Shown one piece after another: positions 10,401-22,262 of a stretch of DNA of 64,000 bases (its first letter is position 1; each line of letters opens with the position of its first letter). Source of the DNA: Psylliodes chrysocephalus (Eukaryota > Arthropoda > Insecta > Coleoptera > Chrysomelidae); contig OV651824.1 of assembly GCA_927349885.1 (NCBI GenBank), positions 14,779,846 to 14,843,845 on the forward strand, given 5' to 3'. Made by a program: the position numbers and the translations under genes. The notes beneath the pieces are model-generated. The model was not told where the DNA came from, did no database searches, and saw only the letters and a list, made by a program, of their open reading frames with translations.

Positions 10401-13400
10401 CTAAAATCAACGAAATAATTTTTGTAATTTTTTCAGGCTTTAAGACATATTTTACAAATTTGACAGTCACAATTTTCTCATCGCTGGTTATAATTCTTTA
10501 TTATCCAATCGAGAATCTCCAGTTACAAGACAATATAATTAGAAATACATAAATGAATGAAAGTAGCATAGTAGCATATCAAAAAAGTACAACTAAGCAA
10601 AATTATTTTGTTAATTTTTATATTTAGGTGACAAAAATATATACGTAAAAGAAGAAGAAAACATTATTCAAAATGCATTAGAGCAACAACTAGAATATAA
10701 AAAAATGCTATACAAATAAGAAAGTTTACTGGATTTATCTAAAATTAGTGTTAATGAATCATAAGTTTGCTACATAAAGTTCTACAATCTGAGAAGTGGA
10801 GAATTAGAAAGAATATTAGTTTTTGCATTGTCTAAATAATTCAGAAATTCATCTAGAGTGAATTATAGGAACATGACAATCAACTCAATGAAGATTTGGA
10901 CAATCAATAGAATTATATGCTAAATTATAGAGAAACGTCGGCCCTGCATGTATTCTTCTTAATTGTAGGAAATGGACATTGAAATTATGTACCAAAACAA
11001 GAGTATATTGGTCAATACTCTATATTAGTGTTACATAATTTGTGTTTCACTTACATTTAACAAAAAAAAAAAAAACATTATGTCCCTGAATTTAATATAT
11101 ACGATTTGTTTTTGTTTGCAGATGAAAATAGTTGAAAATACCGAAAATAATAGAAATATAATATTAATGAATATGTATCTATAACCTCTATTTTTATGTC
11201 TACGGTCACTGTAATTATCAGTGGAACACAAAATACGTCATTAGTAATAGTGTATCTCATGCAGGATAAATTTCATCAAGCCTACGAGTTAAAAATTTAA
11301 GAAATTTGTGTTGATTTTCTTCTAATGAATTTATATGCACTAGATCCAAAACAATTGATGTGTATTCAAGTTTTTGAGCTTTTTGAACCATTTTGTTGGA
11401 AAAAGTTATGCAATTTTTTAAATAAATCCTTTAGAATACTGAAAAACTATAATACTGAAAAACTATATTATTGATGTGATCTACAAATTGCAAACCAGAA
11501 TCAAAAGTAACTCGGAGATCCTACATAACCTTTGTTAAAGTAATTTATCTGATAATTATATAAAATTATTACATGCGACTGAATGTACAAATTTTGCATT
11601 TATCCAAATTTAGGAAGTGTACACCAATCAGCAATTTTATTCAATGCTGTTTGAAGAAATAAGCAATGTAATTGAGAAGTCACATTTGAATCAATTTTTA
11701 AATCATTAGCAAATCATAAATGAGCACTTTAATGATGAGGAAAGGCCATTAATGAATAATAAAAACAATAAAGGGCCTAAATTAGATCCTTGAAGGACAC
11801 CTGTAGCAGAGCAATAAATTCTACAAAAGGGACCATTGTAAGCATCAAACTGCCTCCTGTTATATGATTGCAGCTTCAGCTATGTACTGAGTAATTTCTG
11901 TAAAATTGGAAGTGGTGTATTTTTGACACATAAATCCATGCTGATTGGTTGGAACAAAACAGTTTATTTGGACATAAATTTATTATGTTTGTCTCCAAAA
12001 CCTTTGCAAAATTGTTCGAAATTGATCTTAGATTAATTTTTGATATTCATTTTTTTTACTACTTTTGACAGATACTAGCTACTTTCCACACATCAGGAGA
12101 TCCAGACTTTTGGACAATTACATTGAAAATTTTAAATATTTGTGTTACAAGTGTGTTAAAATCTTTAAAAGGAAAACTTGGAATTTTTGTCACTTCCCAA
12201 TGTGAATAATAATAATAATAATAAAAGTGCTTTATTGAAACTTAAAAGATACAAAAGGCCATTGACCGAGGTCCTTCAGCCTGACAATGTGAATTTATTT
12301 AGAAGTTTATTAATAATTGGCTTTTTGGTACCCATTTTATGATGTACACTTCCAGTCATATAAAACTGGTACACTTATTTTTCCCAATGTAAAACCAAAT
12401 TTACTTTTGAAAATGACAAACAGTAAGATTTGTTAAGTTTGTCAAAGCGCATTGGTAAGATGTTAGGTAATTTGAGTAAGTTTGATGAAATGTGAAAACC
12501 ACGATTAACAGCTTTGCAAAAATGGGACAACAATCAAATTGTAAAAAGAAAAAGAGGGACTGGGAGACCAGTTACAACTATAGCACAACAAGAAGAAACA
12601 TTAACTAATTATTTATGGCAAGATAGGCAAAAGTTGAAACAAACTTTAATTCTACAGTAACAAAAGCATAAAGGATAATTAGTCAAACTGATTTAAAGAA
12701 TTGTGCAGCCGAGCCGCCCCGAAAATACAAACTTAGCAAAGTAAACACGCTAATTAGAGTTATCTTCACCTTAAATTTTATTATGTTTTAAATGAATCAG
12801 TAAAGCTTGTCAGAAGATACGGTCACTGTAATTATCAGTGGAACACAAAATACGTCATTAGTAATAGTGTATCTCATGCAGGATAAATTTCATCAAGCCT
12901 ACGAGTTAAAAATTTAAGAAATTTGTGTTGATTTTCTTCTAATGAATTTATATGCACTAGATCCAAAACAATTGATGTGTATTCAAGTTTTTGAGCTTTT
13001 TGAACCATTTTGTTGGAAAAAGTTATGCAATTTTTTAAATAAATCCTTTAGAATACTGAAAAACTATAATACTGAAAAACTATATTATTGATGTGATCTA
13101 CAAATTGCAAACCAGAATCAAAAGTAACTCGGAGATCCTACATAACCTTTGTTAAAGTAATTTATCTGATAATTATATAAAATTATTACATGCGACTGAA
13201 TGTACAAATTTTGCATTTATCCAAATTTAGGAAGTGTACACCTATCAGCAATTTTATTCAATGCTGTTTGAAGATATAAGCAATGTAATTGAGAAGTCAC
13301 ATTTGAATCAATTTTTAAATCATTAGCAAATCATAAATGAGCACTTTAATGATGAGGAAAGGCCATTAATGAATAATAAAAACAATAAAGGGCCTAAATT

Positions 13401-16400
13401 AGATCCTTGAAGGACACCTGTAGCAGAGCAATAAATTCTACAAAAGGGACCATTGTAAGCATCAAACTGCCTCCTGTTATATGATTGCAGCTTCAGCTAT
13501 GTACTGAGTAATTTCTGTAAAATTGGAAGTGGTGTATTTTTGACACATAAATCCATGCTGATTGGTTGGAACAAAACAGTTTATTTGGACATAAATTTAT
13601 TATGTTTGTCTCCAAAACCTTTGCAAAATTGTTCGAAATTGATCTTAGATTAATTTTTGATATTCATTTTTTTTACTACTTTTGACAGATACTAGCTACT
13701 TTCCACACATCAGGAGATCCAGACTTTTGGACAATTACATTGAAAATTTTAAATATTTGTGTTACAAGTGTGTTAAAATCTTTAAAAGGAAAACTTGGAA
13801 TTTTTGTCACTTCCCAATGTGAATAATAATAATAATAATAAAAGTGCTTTATTGAAACTTAAAAAATACAAAAGGCCATTGACCGAGGTCCTTCAGCCTG
13901 ACAATGTGAATTTATTTAGAAGTTTATTAATAATTGGCTTTTTGGTACCCATTTTATGATGTACACTTCCAGTCATATAAAACTGGTACACTTATTTTTC
14001 CCAATGTAAAACCAAATTTACTTTTGAAAATGACAAACAGTAAGATTTGTTAAGTTTGTCAAAGCGCATTGGTAAGATGTTAGGTAATTTGAGTAAGTTT
14101 GATGAAATGTGAAAACCACGATTAACAGCTTTGCAAAAATGGGACAACAATCAAATTGTAAAAAGAAAAAGAGGGACTGGGAGACCAGTTACAACTATAG
14201 CACAACAAGAAGAAACATTAACTAATTATTTATGGCAAGATAGGCAAAAGTTGAAACAAACTTTAATTCTACAGTAACAAAAGCATAAAGGATAATTAGT
14301 CAAACTGATTTAAAGAATTGTGCAGCCGAGCCGCCCCGAAAATACAAACTTAGCAAAGTAAACACGCTAATTAGAGTTATCTTCACCTTAAATTTTATTA
14401 TGTTTTAAATGAATCAGTAAAGCTTGTCAGAAGATGAAAAGTTAACAATAAATTTATTTATCTCAGTGCTTAGAAGATTACAAGAAATTATTAATAATAA
14501 TATAAGTTAGCCGTGTTCCTCTGCTCCGCACCACACGTTCTTGAAGTCCATACACATGCGTGTCAGGATGGACGAGCGGGAGAAGGCAGACCAGCGCAGT
14601 GGGCAGTACGCAAATAGACAGTGGCAATACCACAGCAACATTGTAATTGAGAATACTTGATCGTGAATTAAACCATTGAAAAAGCAGTTTAGATCTTTTT
14701 ATTAGGGATGATACATCCCTTATGTTTGCATATATATATTAATTATCTTTTTCATCTGTTTCGAATTGTCAAATGAATTTAAATTTCAAACTTATTCATT
14801 TTAGATTGCAATAAATTATTAATTTTTCCACTGTGTTTTATTGCTTTACCAAATTTATTTGTATCATTGCATCTACTAATATTTTTGTTGTGCTGGCAAC
14901 ATTGTTCTAGAAATTATAACCTAAAAAGCAGTTGACACAATTTAAAAGATCAATTTACACAGCTTAAAAGCACTATTTTTTGTTACAAGAGTTGTACCAC
15001 TTTTATATGAGGTGAAGTGTACATATTAAGTCTGCGAACTTAACACATTATGTATTGAATAAAGAGACATTACATAAGAATCACAGTCTGTTGAACAAAG
15101 ATAGGTGTCTTGATACAAGAGGTATCAAAAGATGAGTGTACATATTAAGTCTGCAAACTTAACACATTATGTATTAAATAAAGAGACATTACATAAGAAT
15201 CACAGTCTGTTGAACAAAGATAGGTGTCTTATTACAAGAGGTATCAAAAGATGAGAATCCCACTGCTGTTCTGTCTGTTCATAATTTCTGAGATTGTACA
15301 TTAAAATTTATTATTTCTGCATAAAATGATTTCTGAATTTGTTTCAAAATTTTAGAATCCATTCAATTTAGAGTACCAGTAAGATATACTCCTCAAAATG
15401 ATTTATTCTTCTTTCCATTGCCAATAGCCAAAATATCATGTCCAACAAGACCAGAAGATTGTAGGCCTATAAATTTATTACCATCTGCAGATAAGATCAT
15501 TGAAATTGTAGTAAGAGATCAGCTCAAGTCTTATTTTGAAGACAATAATATTTTGTATGAGGGACAGTCAGGGTTTAGAGACCAACATTCTTGTGAAACA
15601 GCTCTCCAATTTGTTTGTGCAAAATTGAGAAATGATATGAATGAAAATAATATTATTGTTAGTGTTTTTATTGACCTTAAAAGGGCTTTTGAAACAATAA
15701 ATAGTAATTTTATCTTAAAAAAGTTGCAAAATTAGTGTAAATTCAGTAGCATTAAATTTAATTAGGGAGTATTTGTCTAATAGGTATCATAAGACTAAAA
15801 TAGGAAATAATATATCTAGTGAAACAGAAAGCCACTACTGGATACCGCAAGGAAGTGTGTTGGGCCCACTTTTATTTATTATTTATGTAAATGACATTCA
15901 TAAACGATTAAAAAGATCATTTATTAGCCTTTTCGCGGACGACACGCTCATTTCAGTATCTGGTAGAGATTTTCAGGAAATAATTCAAATATTAAATGAA
16001 GAATTGTCTATTTTGTATGACTGGCTGTGTGTAAATAAGCTTAAATTAAATACAGCAAAAACAAAATATATGATCCTAGGATCAAAAGCACAATGCAGAC
16101 AACTTAATGCGCATGATCAAGTAGTAGAAATAGGTGGTGAACCAATTGAACAAGTACTGGAAATAAAATATTTAGGAGTCATTATTGACCAACAATTAAC
16201 TTTTAATAATCAGGCCAATTACTTATGTAAAAAATTAGGTTAAAAAATTGGTTTTTTTAGAAGGATTTCATGTAACTTGACGAAGTGGTCAAAATCTCTG
16301 ATTTATAATACAATAATACGCCCACATTTTAATTATTGTAATGAATTACTATTATCAGCTACTAAAGAAAACATCAACAGATTGCAACTGTTACAAAATA

Positions 16401-19400
16401 AATGTTTAAGGATAATATTAAATTGTAATATTTACACTTCGGTCAGGGAAATGCATGAACAGCTGAATGTCTATACAGTTGAGCAAAGCATTAAAATGTC
16501 GAATTTAATACTAATATATAAGATGATACATCACAAAACTCCGAAATACCTTAGTACACTACTTGTAAAAAGATCTGAACTTCATTTACGTCCACTCAGA
16601 TCAATGGACAATTTTAATATTGATTTCACAAAAAAATCTTTTTTGATGGGCTCATTATTGCAGGAAGGGATTCGTCTTTTTAATGCATTGCCTAAAAATA
16701 TAAAAGATGCCCCACTCTAGGTAGTTTTAAAAATATGATTAGTAATTATCTAGGTTTAGGTAACCTATAGTTTTAAGTTTAAATTGTAAATATTTGTTTA
16801 TAACTAGCTGAAAGCTAAATAAAGAATTTACTTACTTACTTATTTCACAGAACTAATTATGACTTATTACTTTAGTCCTTTAACAAGAATACAAATATCA
16901 AATTCATTGAATTTGGATATTCTGGGTAAATTTCTTCAATAGCTTTAAAAAAGCTGCAAGAAATACTTTCTTTGATATTTTGAATAATTTAGATACTTAT
17001 ACTTAATGATTTTTATTGATTTTTATCATTTTAAAATGTTGCAAGTTGGAAATGAATGTATGTTATCTTTTAAACGATATTTGTAATTTTTTATTGTAAT
17101 GAGAATTAAAAAAAATTGTTTTCAAAAATGTGGGAAGTGTTACAGCAAATAACTGATTATATAGAAAAATAGGTACCTAAAGAATTTTAGAACACTTACC
17201 TTATCTACACAGTTATTATGCATCGGCTTCCTATCTCTAGAAGACACCTGAGACGTCTTTATCGGATGCAAGATGCTTTTTTCATCATTCCTATCTGAAC
17301 TAATTCTGTGCTCAGAATCTCTAATGCTGCGCTTATCCTTTGGTGACCTGGCACTATCTACAATTTACAAATTCTCTCATAAAAAAAAACATGATTCACA
17401 CAAACACATTCTCCATACCAGAATACTTGTCCCTTGACATTTTATAGTCTCTATTTTCTCTCTCCTTTTCACGGATTTTCTGTAGGTAGGAGCTTTTAGA
17501 TTGATAAGATCTATCACGGTCCCTGGGCGACTGAGAATCTGGACTGTCTGATCTGTAATTCCCGTTGGGCGAATCACGTATCCTTTCATATCTGTCACTA
17601 CTCGATCCATAGCTTTTTGATGAACTGTACTTCGAACTCTAAAAAGGAGATTACATTACCTAAAACAATTTATGCATACCGGTCATGAGCTCAAACATAC
17701 ATTCACAGATACAATAGGCAACCATTAAAAAGATGGTATGAAAATTCATTGGACTTTGGAAAAGTCACCACACAGAACTCATTGAGATATTCAGGATAGC
17801 AGTTTTCACTTGGATAGTCTACATTAATTACACTGTCTACAGCATAAATAGTACATTTTAATAAGGATATATTTTAATTTTCACAATACTAATAAAATAA
17901 TTAATATCTTTATTCACCATTCATGCATGACTGAAGACAACATACATGCAGGAACTCCAACAATATCTCTTTATATGTCTCTTTAATGCGCCCTTCCATG
18001 AAATAACATAAGATTCAAACATCAATCTTTTAATATAAATTTTGGATATGAACCTTAACAAATATGTAAGTATTACTCTGAGTGAAATAAGGACCAATGT
18101 CAAAAGACTAGTTAATCAAAATGACACAAACTATATCAATTTCAGAAAATTTTTAGTTTATATCATCAAAAGTGGTGCCAAAAATAATTAATGTCTTTAA
18201 TTCACTTGGTATCAGTCTTTTACAATATAGTGTGATATGGTCTGCTAATGTCACAGCTTGAAAAATCAAAAATATTCTTTGACTTTCAACTTATTTCTAC
18301 CATCTTTGGTGTAGCAGATTTCTGCTTGTGGAATTAGATTCTCTTGAATACTGTAAAAAATGCAGATATCTTCATTCTTACTTAAAAGGATTTAGTGCTG
18401 ATATTCTTAAGCTTCTTTGGTTCCAGAAGGGTAATAAATGTGCACTTATATGTTTATCAACTACTTAAATTATTGTAATCCATATTTTTTTATAATAAAT
18501 AATTAGATGTAAAAACAAATCGTTTTTCCCAAAATATTAAAACAAAAAATACATTATATTATTTTAAAATACCTATCTGATACAAGAGGCAATCAAATAT
18601 TTTTTTCCAGAATTGTTATAAAGTAAAAACATACCTTACAAACTTATGGAATTTTTACAGTGACTCCCAAATTATAAACTTTGATATAACAATAAATTGA
18701 AATAGGAAACCCACAATATCTATAAATTTGTAAAATATTCATTAATAAAATCTATAAAAATGGATCATAAATGTTTGAATTTTCCGCATTTTTCTGAATA
18801 ATACTAAAACTGGACTTGTGGAAATTAAGAAAAATTTGTGTAATGCCCTTCTAGTTATTAATAATGTGTTTTATAACTTATTATTTTCTAGGACACCCTT
18901 TAAGTGATTAATCAAATCAAGATTTGACATCTATCAAATAAAAAAAAAAGAATTATTATTAGTCTGTCAAGAATTAATGAAATCTTTTTGTAACATAACA
19001 AACTTACACTCTCATCTTTTCGAATTATTTAAAAAAAAAATGGAATTCAGAGGGAGAGAAATGTAATTTTTCACTGAAGATAATGAGGACTTTTGTTTGC
19101 ATACAGGACATCAGAGGTTTAAAGTGGAACAAATCAAATTAACGATTTTTCGTAGACATAGCAATTTTTGTATTAACATTTTGTATTTACAGGTTTTCTT
19201 CAAAATGTACATAATTGGAAATAGGTTAAGATTTTAATGGCGGCCATCTTATTGTTTTGACATTAGTATCCTTTATAAATACATTTTGAAGGAATAACAT
19301 TGAATTTCTTTTAGATAAACCAGCAATTACATTATTTTTTTTTAACTCTGGATTATTTTTAAGAGTAATGACCTCATTAGATTGGCATTTATTGTCCAAA

Positions 19401-19772
19401 CATTTTTAGTAATTTCTAGAAAACTGTATTTCGATTTTCTGTTACAATAAAATGAAAATTACGGGATTTTTTTTATATTTTCAAACGTAAATGTAATTTA
19501 AATAGAATGAAAATAGCTGTAACATGATAATGAAGCATGTTATGCTTCATTCATTTTAGATCCATGTACTCTTAATACTAATTGTTTACCTGATAAGGAT
19601 GGGTTTGGTGCTTCTCGAAGTACCTGTATAAGAAAAGAACATATGATTAGTAACAATTTGCAAATGATTGGGTCTATAAAAGTAATATCTTTTGATAGAT
19701 CGAATCTGTACCCAGAGACCGTAATGCCTACCCATCGTTCATCCGCTGCGTTTTCCTTGCATGCATTACCAT
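10184..19772 (-). CDS. wcy: WAC/wacky homologue, 5' half (five exons)
   Basis: In animals WAC is a nuclear adaptor. Its WW domain contacts RNA polymerase II and its C-terminal coiled coil recruits the RNF20/40 (Bre1) ligase for H2B monoubiquitination; in flies it has also been tied to mTORC1 assembly. Five minus-strand exons join in phase: 19732-19772, 19590-19623, 17419-17638, 17200-17357 and 10184-10400. The product begins MVMHARKTQRMNDG, continues with a Ser/Arg/Asp-rich linker, and reaches a WW domain beginning near residue 160 (GDWSEHVSSSGKKYYYNC), followed by an Arg-Glu run. All donors are GT and all acceptors AG. The coiled-coil half was not found between 1 and 10183, so the gene should continue to the left. 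The intron between the last two exons (6.8 kb) carries a recent tandem duplication and a retroelement. Confidence 0.9.
10401..11201. other. wcy intron, no gene seen
   Basis: AT-rich intronic DNA. A weakly coding-like plus-strand stretch near 10630-10720 (acidic, helix-prone) is broken by stops and looks like transposon debris. Confidence 0.4.
11240..12000 (-). pseudogene. Jockey/CR1-like RT remnant (unit 1)
   Basis: The reverse strand shows the order of a non-LTR reverse transcriptase with stops: a GVLQGSNLGPLLFLLF-like block, an ADDLKI-like catalytic block with the first residue altered, LRVTFDSGLQF, and near the end LEYTSIVLDL and LEENQHKFLKFL. The same remnant recurs about 1,617 bp downstream in unit 2. 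Confidence 0.65.
12490..12720 (+). pseudogene. Tc1/mariner-like N-terminal fragment (unit 1)
   Basis: The plus-strand reading gives a basic GRP-type helix-turn-helix linker (KRKRGTGRPVTT) followed by a second-helix-like stretch and RKYKLSK, the usual order in the N-terminus of Tc1/mariner transposases. No catalytic domain follows. It repeats at 14107-14337. Confidence 0.5.
12857..13617 (-). pseudogene. Jockey/CR1-like RT remnant (unit 2)
   Basis: Duplicate of the remnant at 11240-12000, carried by the 1,617-bp tandem duplication. It has the same block order and the same stops. Confidence 0.65.
14107..14337 (+). pseudogene. Tc1/mariner-like N-terminal fragment (unit 2)
   Basis: Duplicate of 12490-12720 within the second tandem unit. 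Confidence 0.5.
14436..15015. other. wcy intron, nothing recognised
   Basis: AT-rich DNA with a short GC-richer patch near 14510-14640. No exon or repeat boundary could be supported. Confidence 0.4.
15016..15254. repeat. 119-bp tandem repeat, two units
   Basis: Two near-identical units start at about 15016 and 15135, each with GTGTACATATTAAGTCTGC near the start and ending at the GGTATCAAAAGATGAG block. They lie just upstream of the broken non-LTR element. Confidence 0.9.
15410..16842 (+). mobile_element. Jockey/CR1-like non-LTR element, 5'-truncated, broken
   Basis: Three reading segments (15418-15735, 15773-16243, 16277-16720) follow in the order of one reverse transcriptase and its C-terminus. 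The first has TRPEDCRPINLLPSADKI and VFIDLKRAFETI (catalytic Asp present, AFD changed to AFE). The second has PQGSVLGPLLF and the catalytic FADDT. The third has the IIRPHFNYC thumb block and LQLLQNKCLRII. Frameshifts separate the segments. A polyadenylation-like AATAAAG and a short ACTT repeat tail (16818-16842) mark the 3' end. The endonuclease domain is missing through 5' truncation. Confidence 0.85.
16843..17199. other. wcy intron, nothing recognised
   Basis: AT-rich intron between the retroelement tail and the donor of wcy exon 4. Confidence 0.5.
17200..17357 (-). CDS. wcy: wcy coding exon 4 (linker)
   Basis: 158 nt. With the carried G it opens DSARSPKDKRSIRDSEHR and ends in VDK before GTAAGT. 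It is charged and disordered, as in the pre-WW region of WAC. It leaves the frame in phase 0. Confidence 0.85.
17419..17638 (-). CDS. wcy: wcy coding exon 3 (Ser/Arg-rich linker)
   Basis: 220 nt encoding SSKYSSSKSYGSSSDRYER onward, then a short helix-prone segment (SYLQKIREKERENRDYK). The acceptor is TTTTTAG and the donor GTATGG. Phase is 0 in and 1 out. Confidence 0.85.
17639..19589. other. wcy intron 2, no gene seen
   Basis: About 2 kb of AT-rich DNA between wcy exons 2 and 3. No coding stretch, repeat pair or TE motif could be supported. Confidence 0.5.
19590..19623 (-). CDS. wcy: wcy coding exon 2 (34 nt)
   Basis: This tiny exon lies between TATACAG and GTAAAC. It supplies YFEKHQTHPYQ, matching the second block of the WAC N-terminus, and leaves the frame in phase 0. 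Confidence 0.88.
19732..19772 (-). CDS. wcy: wcy coding exon 1 (start codon)
   Basis: 41 nt from the ATG at 19772, encoding a start that matches the WAC N-terminus (Met-Val-Met-His-Ala-Arg-Lys). The donor is GTAGGC. It ends in phase 2, and the next exon supplies one G to complete glycine. Confidence 0.88.
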
Positions 19773-20013
19773 CAATGCAAATCTCTAAGAAATGTTTGTG
19801 GCTTCTACAATAAGCCGATTCGCCAATCGATGTCATAAAAACAATAATAATGCTAGAATTCGTTTACGAAGAAACTTTTCTATCAGACGCCATGTCACAT
19901 AAGGGAACAATTCAGAGCATGGAGGAAAGATTATTAAGAGTTGCCGTTTCTTTGTAGAAATTTGGCAACATGTTTGCTTGCAACGACCTGTGGGGTGGAG
20001 GAGTAGAACTAAT

Positions 20014-20095
20014 CTTACTCTGTCGGTAATGTAGTTACCAGCAGCATTACCATCAACTCTTACTCTGTCGGTAATGCAGTTACCCGTAATTTTAT
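20014..20095. repeat. Two 42-bp direct repeats with near-palindrome
   Basis: CTTACTCTGTCGGTAATG followed by T/C and AGTTACC occurs twice, 42 bp apart. The core GGTAATGCAGTTACC is close to palindromic. It lies upstream of the wcy start codon and could be promoter-proximal or TE-derived. Confidence 0.6.
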
Positions 20096-20127
20096 ATTTA
20101 ATTTGAAAATTGGCGGTTTTTTTTTAA

Positions 20128-20511
20128 AGGAGAATTTACTTTTGCAATTATTTTCCAACTAATACGAAATATAGCCATACAAAATTTTGATAGTAATTTT
20201 TTTAATTTTTTAGTGAAATAAAAAACATGTACGTGTAGCTCAAATATGTTCCTCTGGAGCCACTTTTTCATAATTTAATTAAATTTTGATGGCAATAAAT
20301 CGCAAAATTTTGTTTTTATAAAGATTTCAAAAATTGACAAAATAATTAAATCAAATTTCAGAATAGTGGCTCCAGAAAAACAGACATTTCACTTTTACCT
20401 GAAGGTATATATTTTTCATTCACTAAAAAGTAAAATTAAACTATAGAAATATGTGTGGCTCTATTTCGTATTGTTTAGAAAAAGATAATTGCTTAAGTAA
20501 ATTTTCCTCTT
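20128..20511. mobile_element. Foldback/MITE-like inverted repeat, ~385 bp
   Basis: Two arms of about 150 bp (20128-20277 and 20370-20511) are imperfect reverse complements. Matched blocks are AATACGAAATA with its partner TATTTCGTATT, GGAGCCACT with AGTGGCTCC, and GCAATTAT with ATAATTGC, in mirrored order. The loop is about 90 bp. No coding capacity and no target duplication was identified. Confidence 0.7.
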
Positions 20512-21185
20512 AATTATAATTAAAATTTTCCTTTTTTATTAGCTGTTTGTAACAATTATGAAATGCCCAATAAAAATGTAAAATTCTATGACAAATAATT
20601 ATGAGGGATAAAATAAATATCATACAAAGTTTTATATAATTATATTTACTAAAAATTCCCAAGAAAAATAAATAAAAAATATATCAGAGATGGCAATACA
20701 AAAAAATATTTTTCATGCACTTCACCCCCATACAAGCGAGCTTATGCGAAGCAAGAATGTCTATTATTATTATTATTTACTATGGCGCTCCCGGACGTCT
20801 TATAAATGATTCTTTAAGAAAGTTACTCTAATATCACAAACATTACATTACTATTTCAGTACGTTATCTAACAAAAATCAGAAATTGCATAACAAATAAT
20901 TAATTTACTTGATATGAAAACTAATGCCTAAGTAAATAAATTTTTAAAATAAACAAAAACAAAACAACAAATTCTTCTTGAATCTTAGGAAATCAGACAA
21001 AAGCAACCATCCATATAAACTGAAACAGAAAAAAATTAAATGCAGTAACTTCAAATCATTTTGTTTGTCTTTTAGACATTGCAGCAGCCCTCATACTATC
21101 ATTATAATACTTTCTTATTATTAATAGTAGGCAAGTTTCAACTAAATGAAAAAAGACGTATGTTTTATGTTCTTTATATGTAAAC

Positions 21186-21370
21186 CAGAGATGGCTTGTG
21201 GCCTAGTCTGTGAGGAAGCTGGCTCATCCTATATACTTTATACAAATATATATTTCTATTATGTAATATTTCTGCTTTTTGAATTCTTATAGACATATAT
21301 TTTTATTAAGTATATAGGGTGTGCCTTTTAAAAGTAGTCTCCTCATAGACTAGGCCACGAGTCGCCTCTG
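21186..21370. mobile_element. hAT-like MITE, 185 bp with 8-bp TSD
   Basis: Terminal inverted repeats of about 37 bp share the core GTGGCCTAGTCT, and the ends start CAGAG, the usual hAT terminus. The 8 bp outside each end are ATGTAAAC (21178-21185) and ATCTAAAC (21371-21378), seven of eight identical, matching the hAT 8-bp duplication. It has no coding capacity, so it would have been moved by a transposase encoded elsewhere. Confidence 0.8.
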
Positions 21371-21378
21371 ATCTAAAC

Positions 21379-22172
21379 CATTTAAAATCAACATGTTGTC
21401 AATATGACCCAAAATTTGTGAAACTATTTCAAGAATTTTTGAAAGAAATGCAATAACATTTCTTTGTACATAAATAAAACGTCTTTTATCATAATTTTCT
21501 TTAAAATAAGTAAAAGTATCGATGGTCTTCTAACATGTCTGTAAATTAACTTTACACTCTTTGCAGTCAAAACTATTACGTTTCTTAATAAACCCTGCAA
21601 CATAACTAGTGGCCTGACTCAAATTCTGCTTCATTTTTTAATTTTATATATATTATTAAAATGAACTTTATCCTCACAGGACTCTATTTGGAGGTGTGAT
21701 AACAATATTACTAAGTACTACTATCTTTGGTGTATCTGGTTTTGAGGATGCTAAAGCAAGGTAAAGCAAATCTTTTAGCAGTCTTGAACGATTTGTGTTT
21801 GTAAACAATTTTGTATCAAAATATGATTTTCTCATAATGTATAATGATTGGGGTTGTAAGTGGAATGTTTAAAATACGACACCATTCCGTTTTTTGATCA
21901 ATATCAGAAGGAAATTTAAAAATGTTTGTTCTTAAAATTTACGTTTGGAATGGGCCTTATAAAATGTACTATAACCATTAGAAATTATGCGTTTATAATG
22001 AATTCTGCCTAGTAAAGACATGTTAAAGCATCAAAATACCTTTACTTGATTTTAAATAATCCTAAATAACTTATATCTAAAAAAATAAAAGTAGTTCCAC
22101 TCACATGTTTTCGTCGACAACCAAATCATGACATAACCACACATTTGTTTGATTTTGATGTTATTTGTTGAC
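21379..22172. other. Intergenic DNA, nothing recognised
   Basis: AT-rich. A short coding-like reading near 21680-21760 has no start or splice support. Confidence 0.4.
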
Positions 22173-22262
22173 AGCGCGCGCGGGGCCCGCTATAGCGGGC
22201 AGCCAGCAGTCATGCAGCGGACAGAAAGCCATCTTCACATAGTACAAATAACTAAGTGAAGG
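22173..22262 (+). promoter_or_regulatory. CpG-rich patch with palindrome and splice donor
   Basis: A short GC/CpG-rich patch stands out from the AT-rich surroundings. It contains a perfect 16-bp palindrome GCCCGCTATAGCGGGC at 22185-22200. Downstream, AAGTGAAG is followed by GTATGT (from 22261), a strong donor for a plus-strand transcript. It may be the promoter and first non-coding exon of a transcript whose other exons I cannot place. Confidence 0.3.

Larger units (their letters stand above)
11202..12818. repeat. 1,617-bp tandem duplication, unit 1
   Basis: The unit begins ACGGTCACTG and ends GTCAGAAGAT. The next copy follows with no spacer and the same length. Only a few substitutions separate the two, so the event is recent. 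The unit contains a minus-strand RT remnant, a short AAT microsatellite and a Tc1/mariner-like fragment. Confidence 0.95.
12819..14435. repeat. 1,617-bp tandem duplication, unit 2
   Basis: The second unit has the same length as the first, with no net indel. Flanks outside the pair show no long homology, so the mechanism (template switch or unequal crossover at microhomology) cannot be told. The duplication is intronic to wcy and does not touch an exon. Confidence 0.95.
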
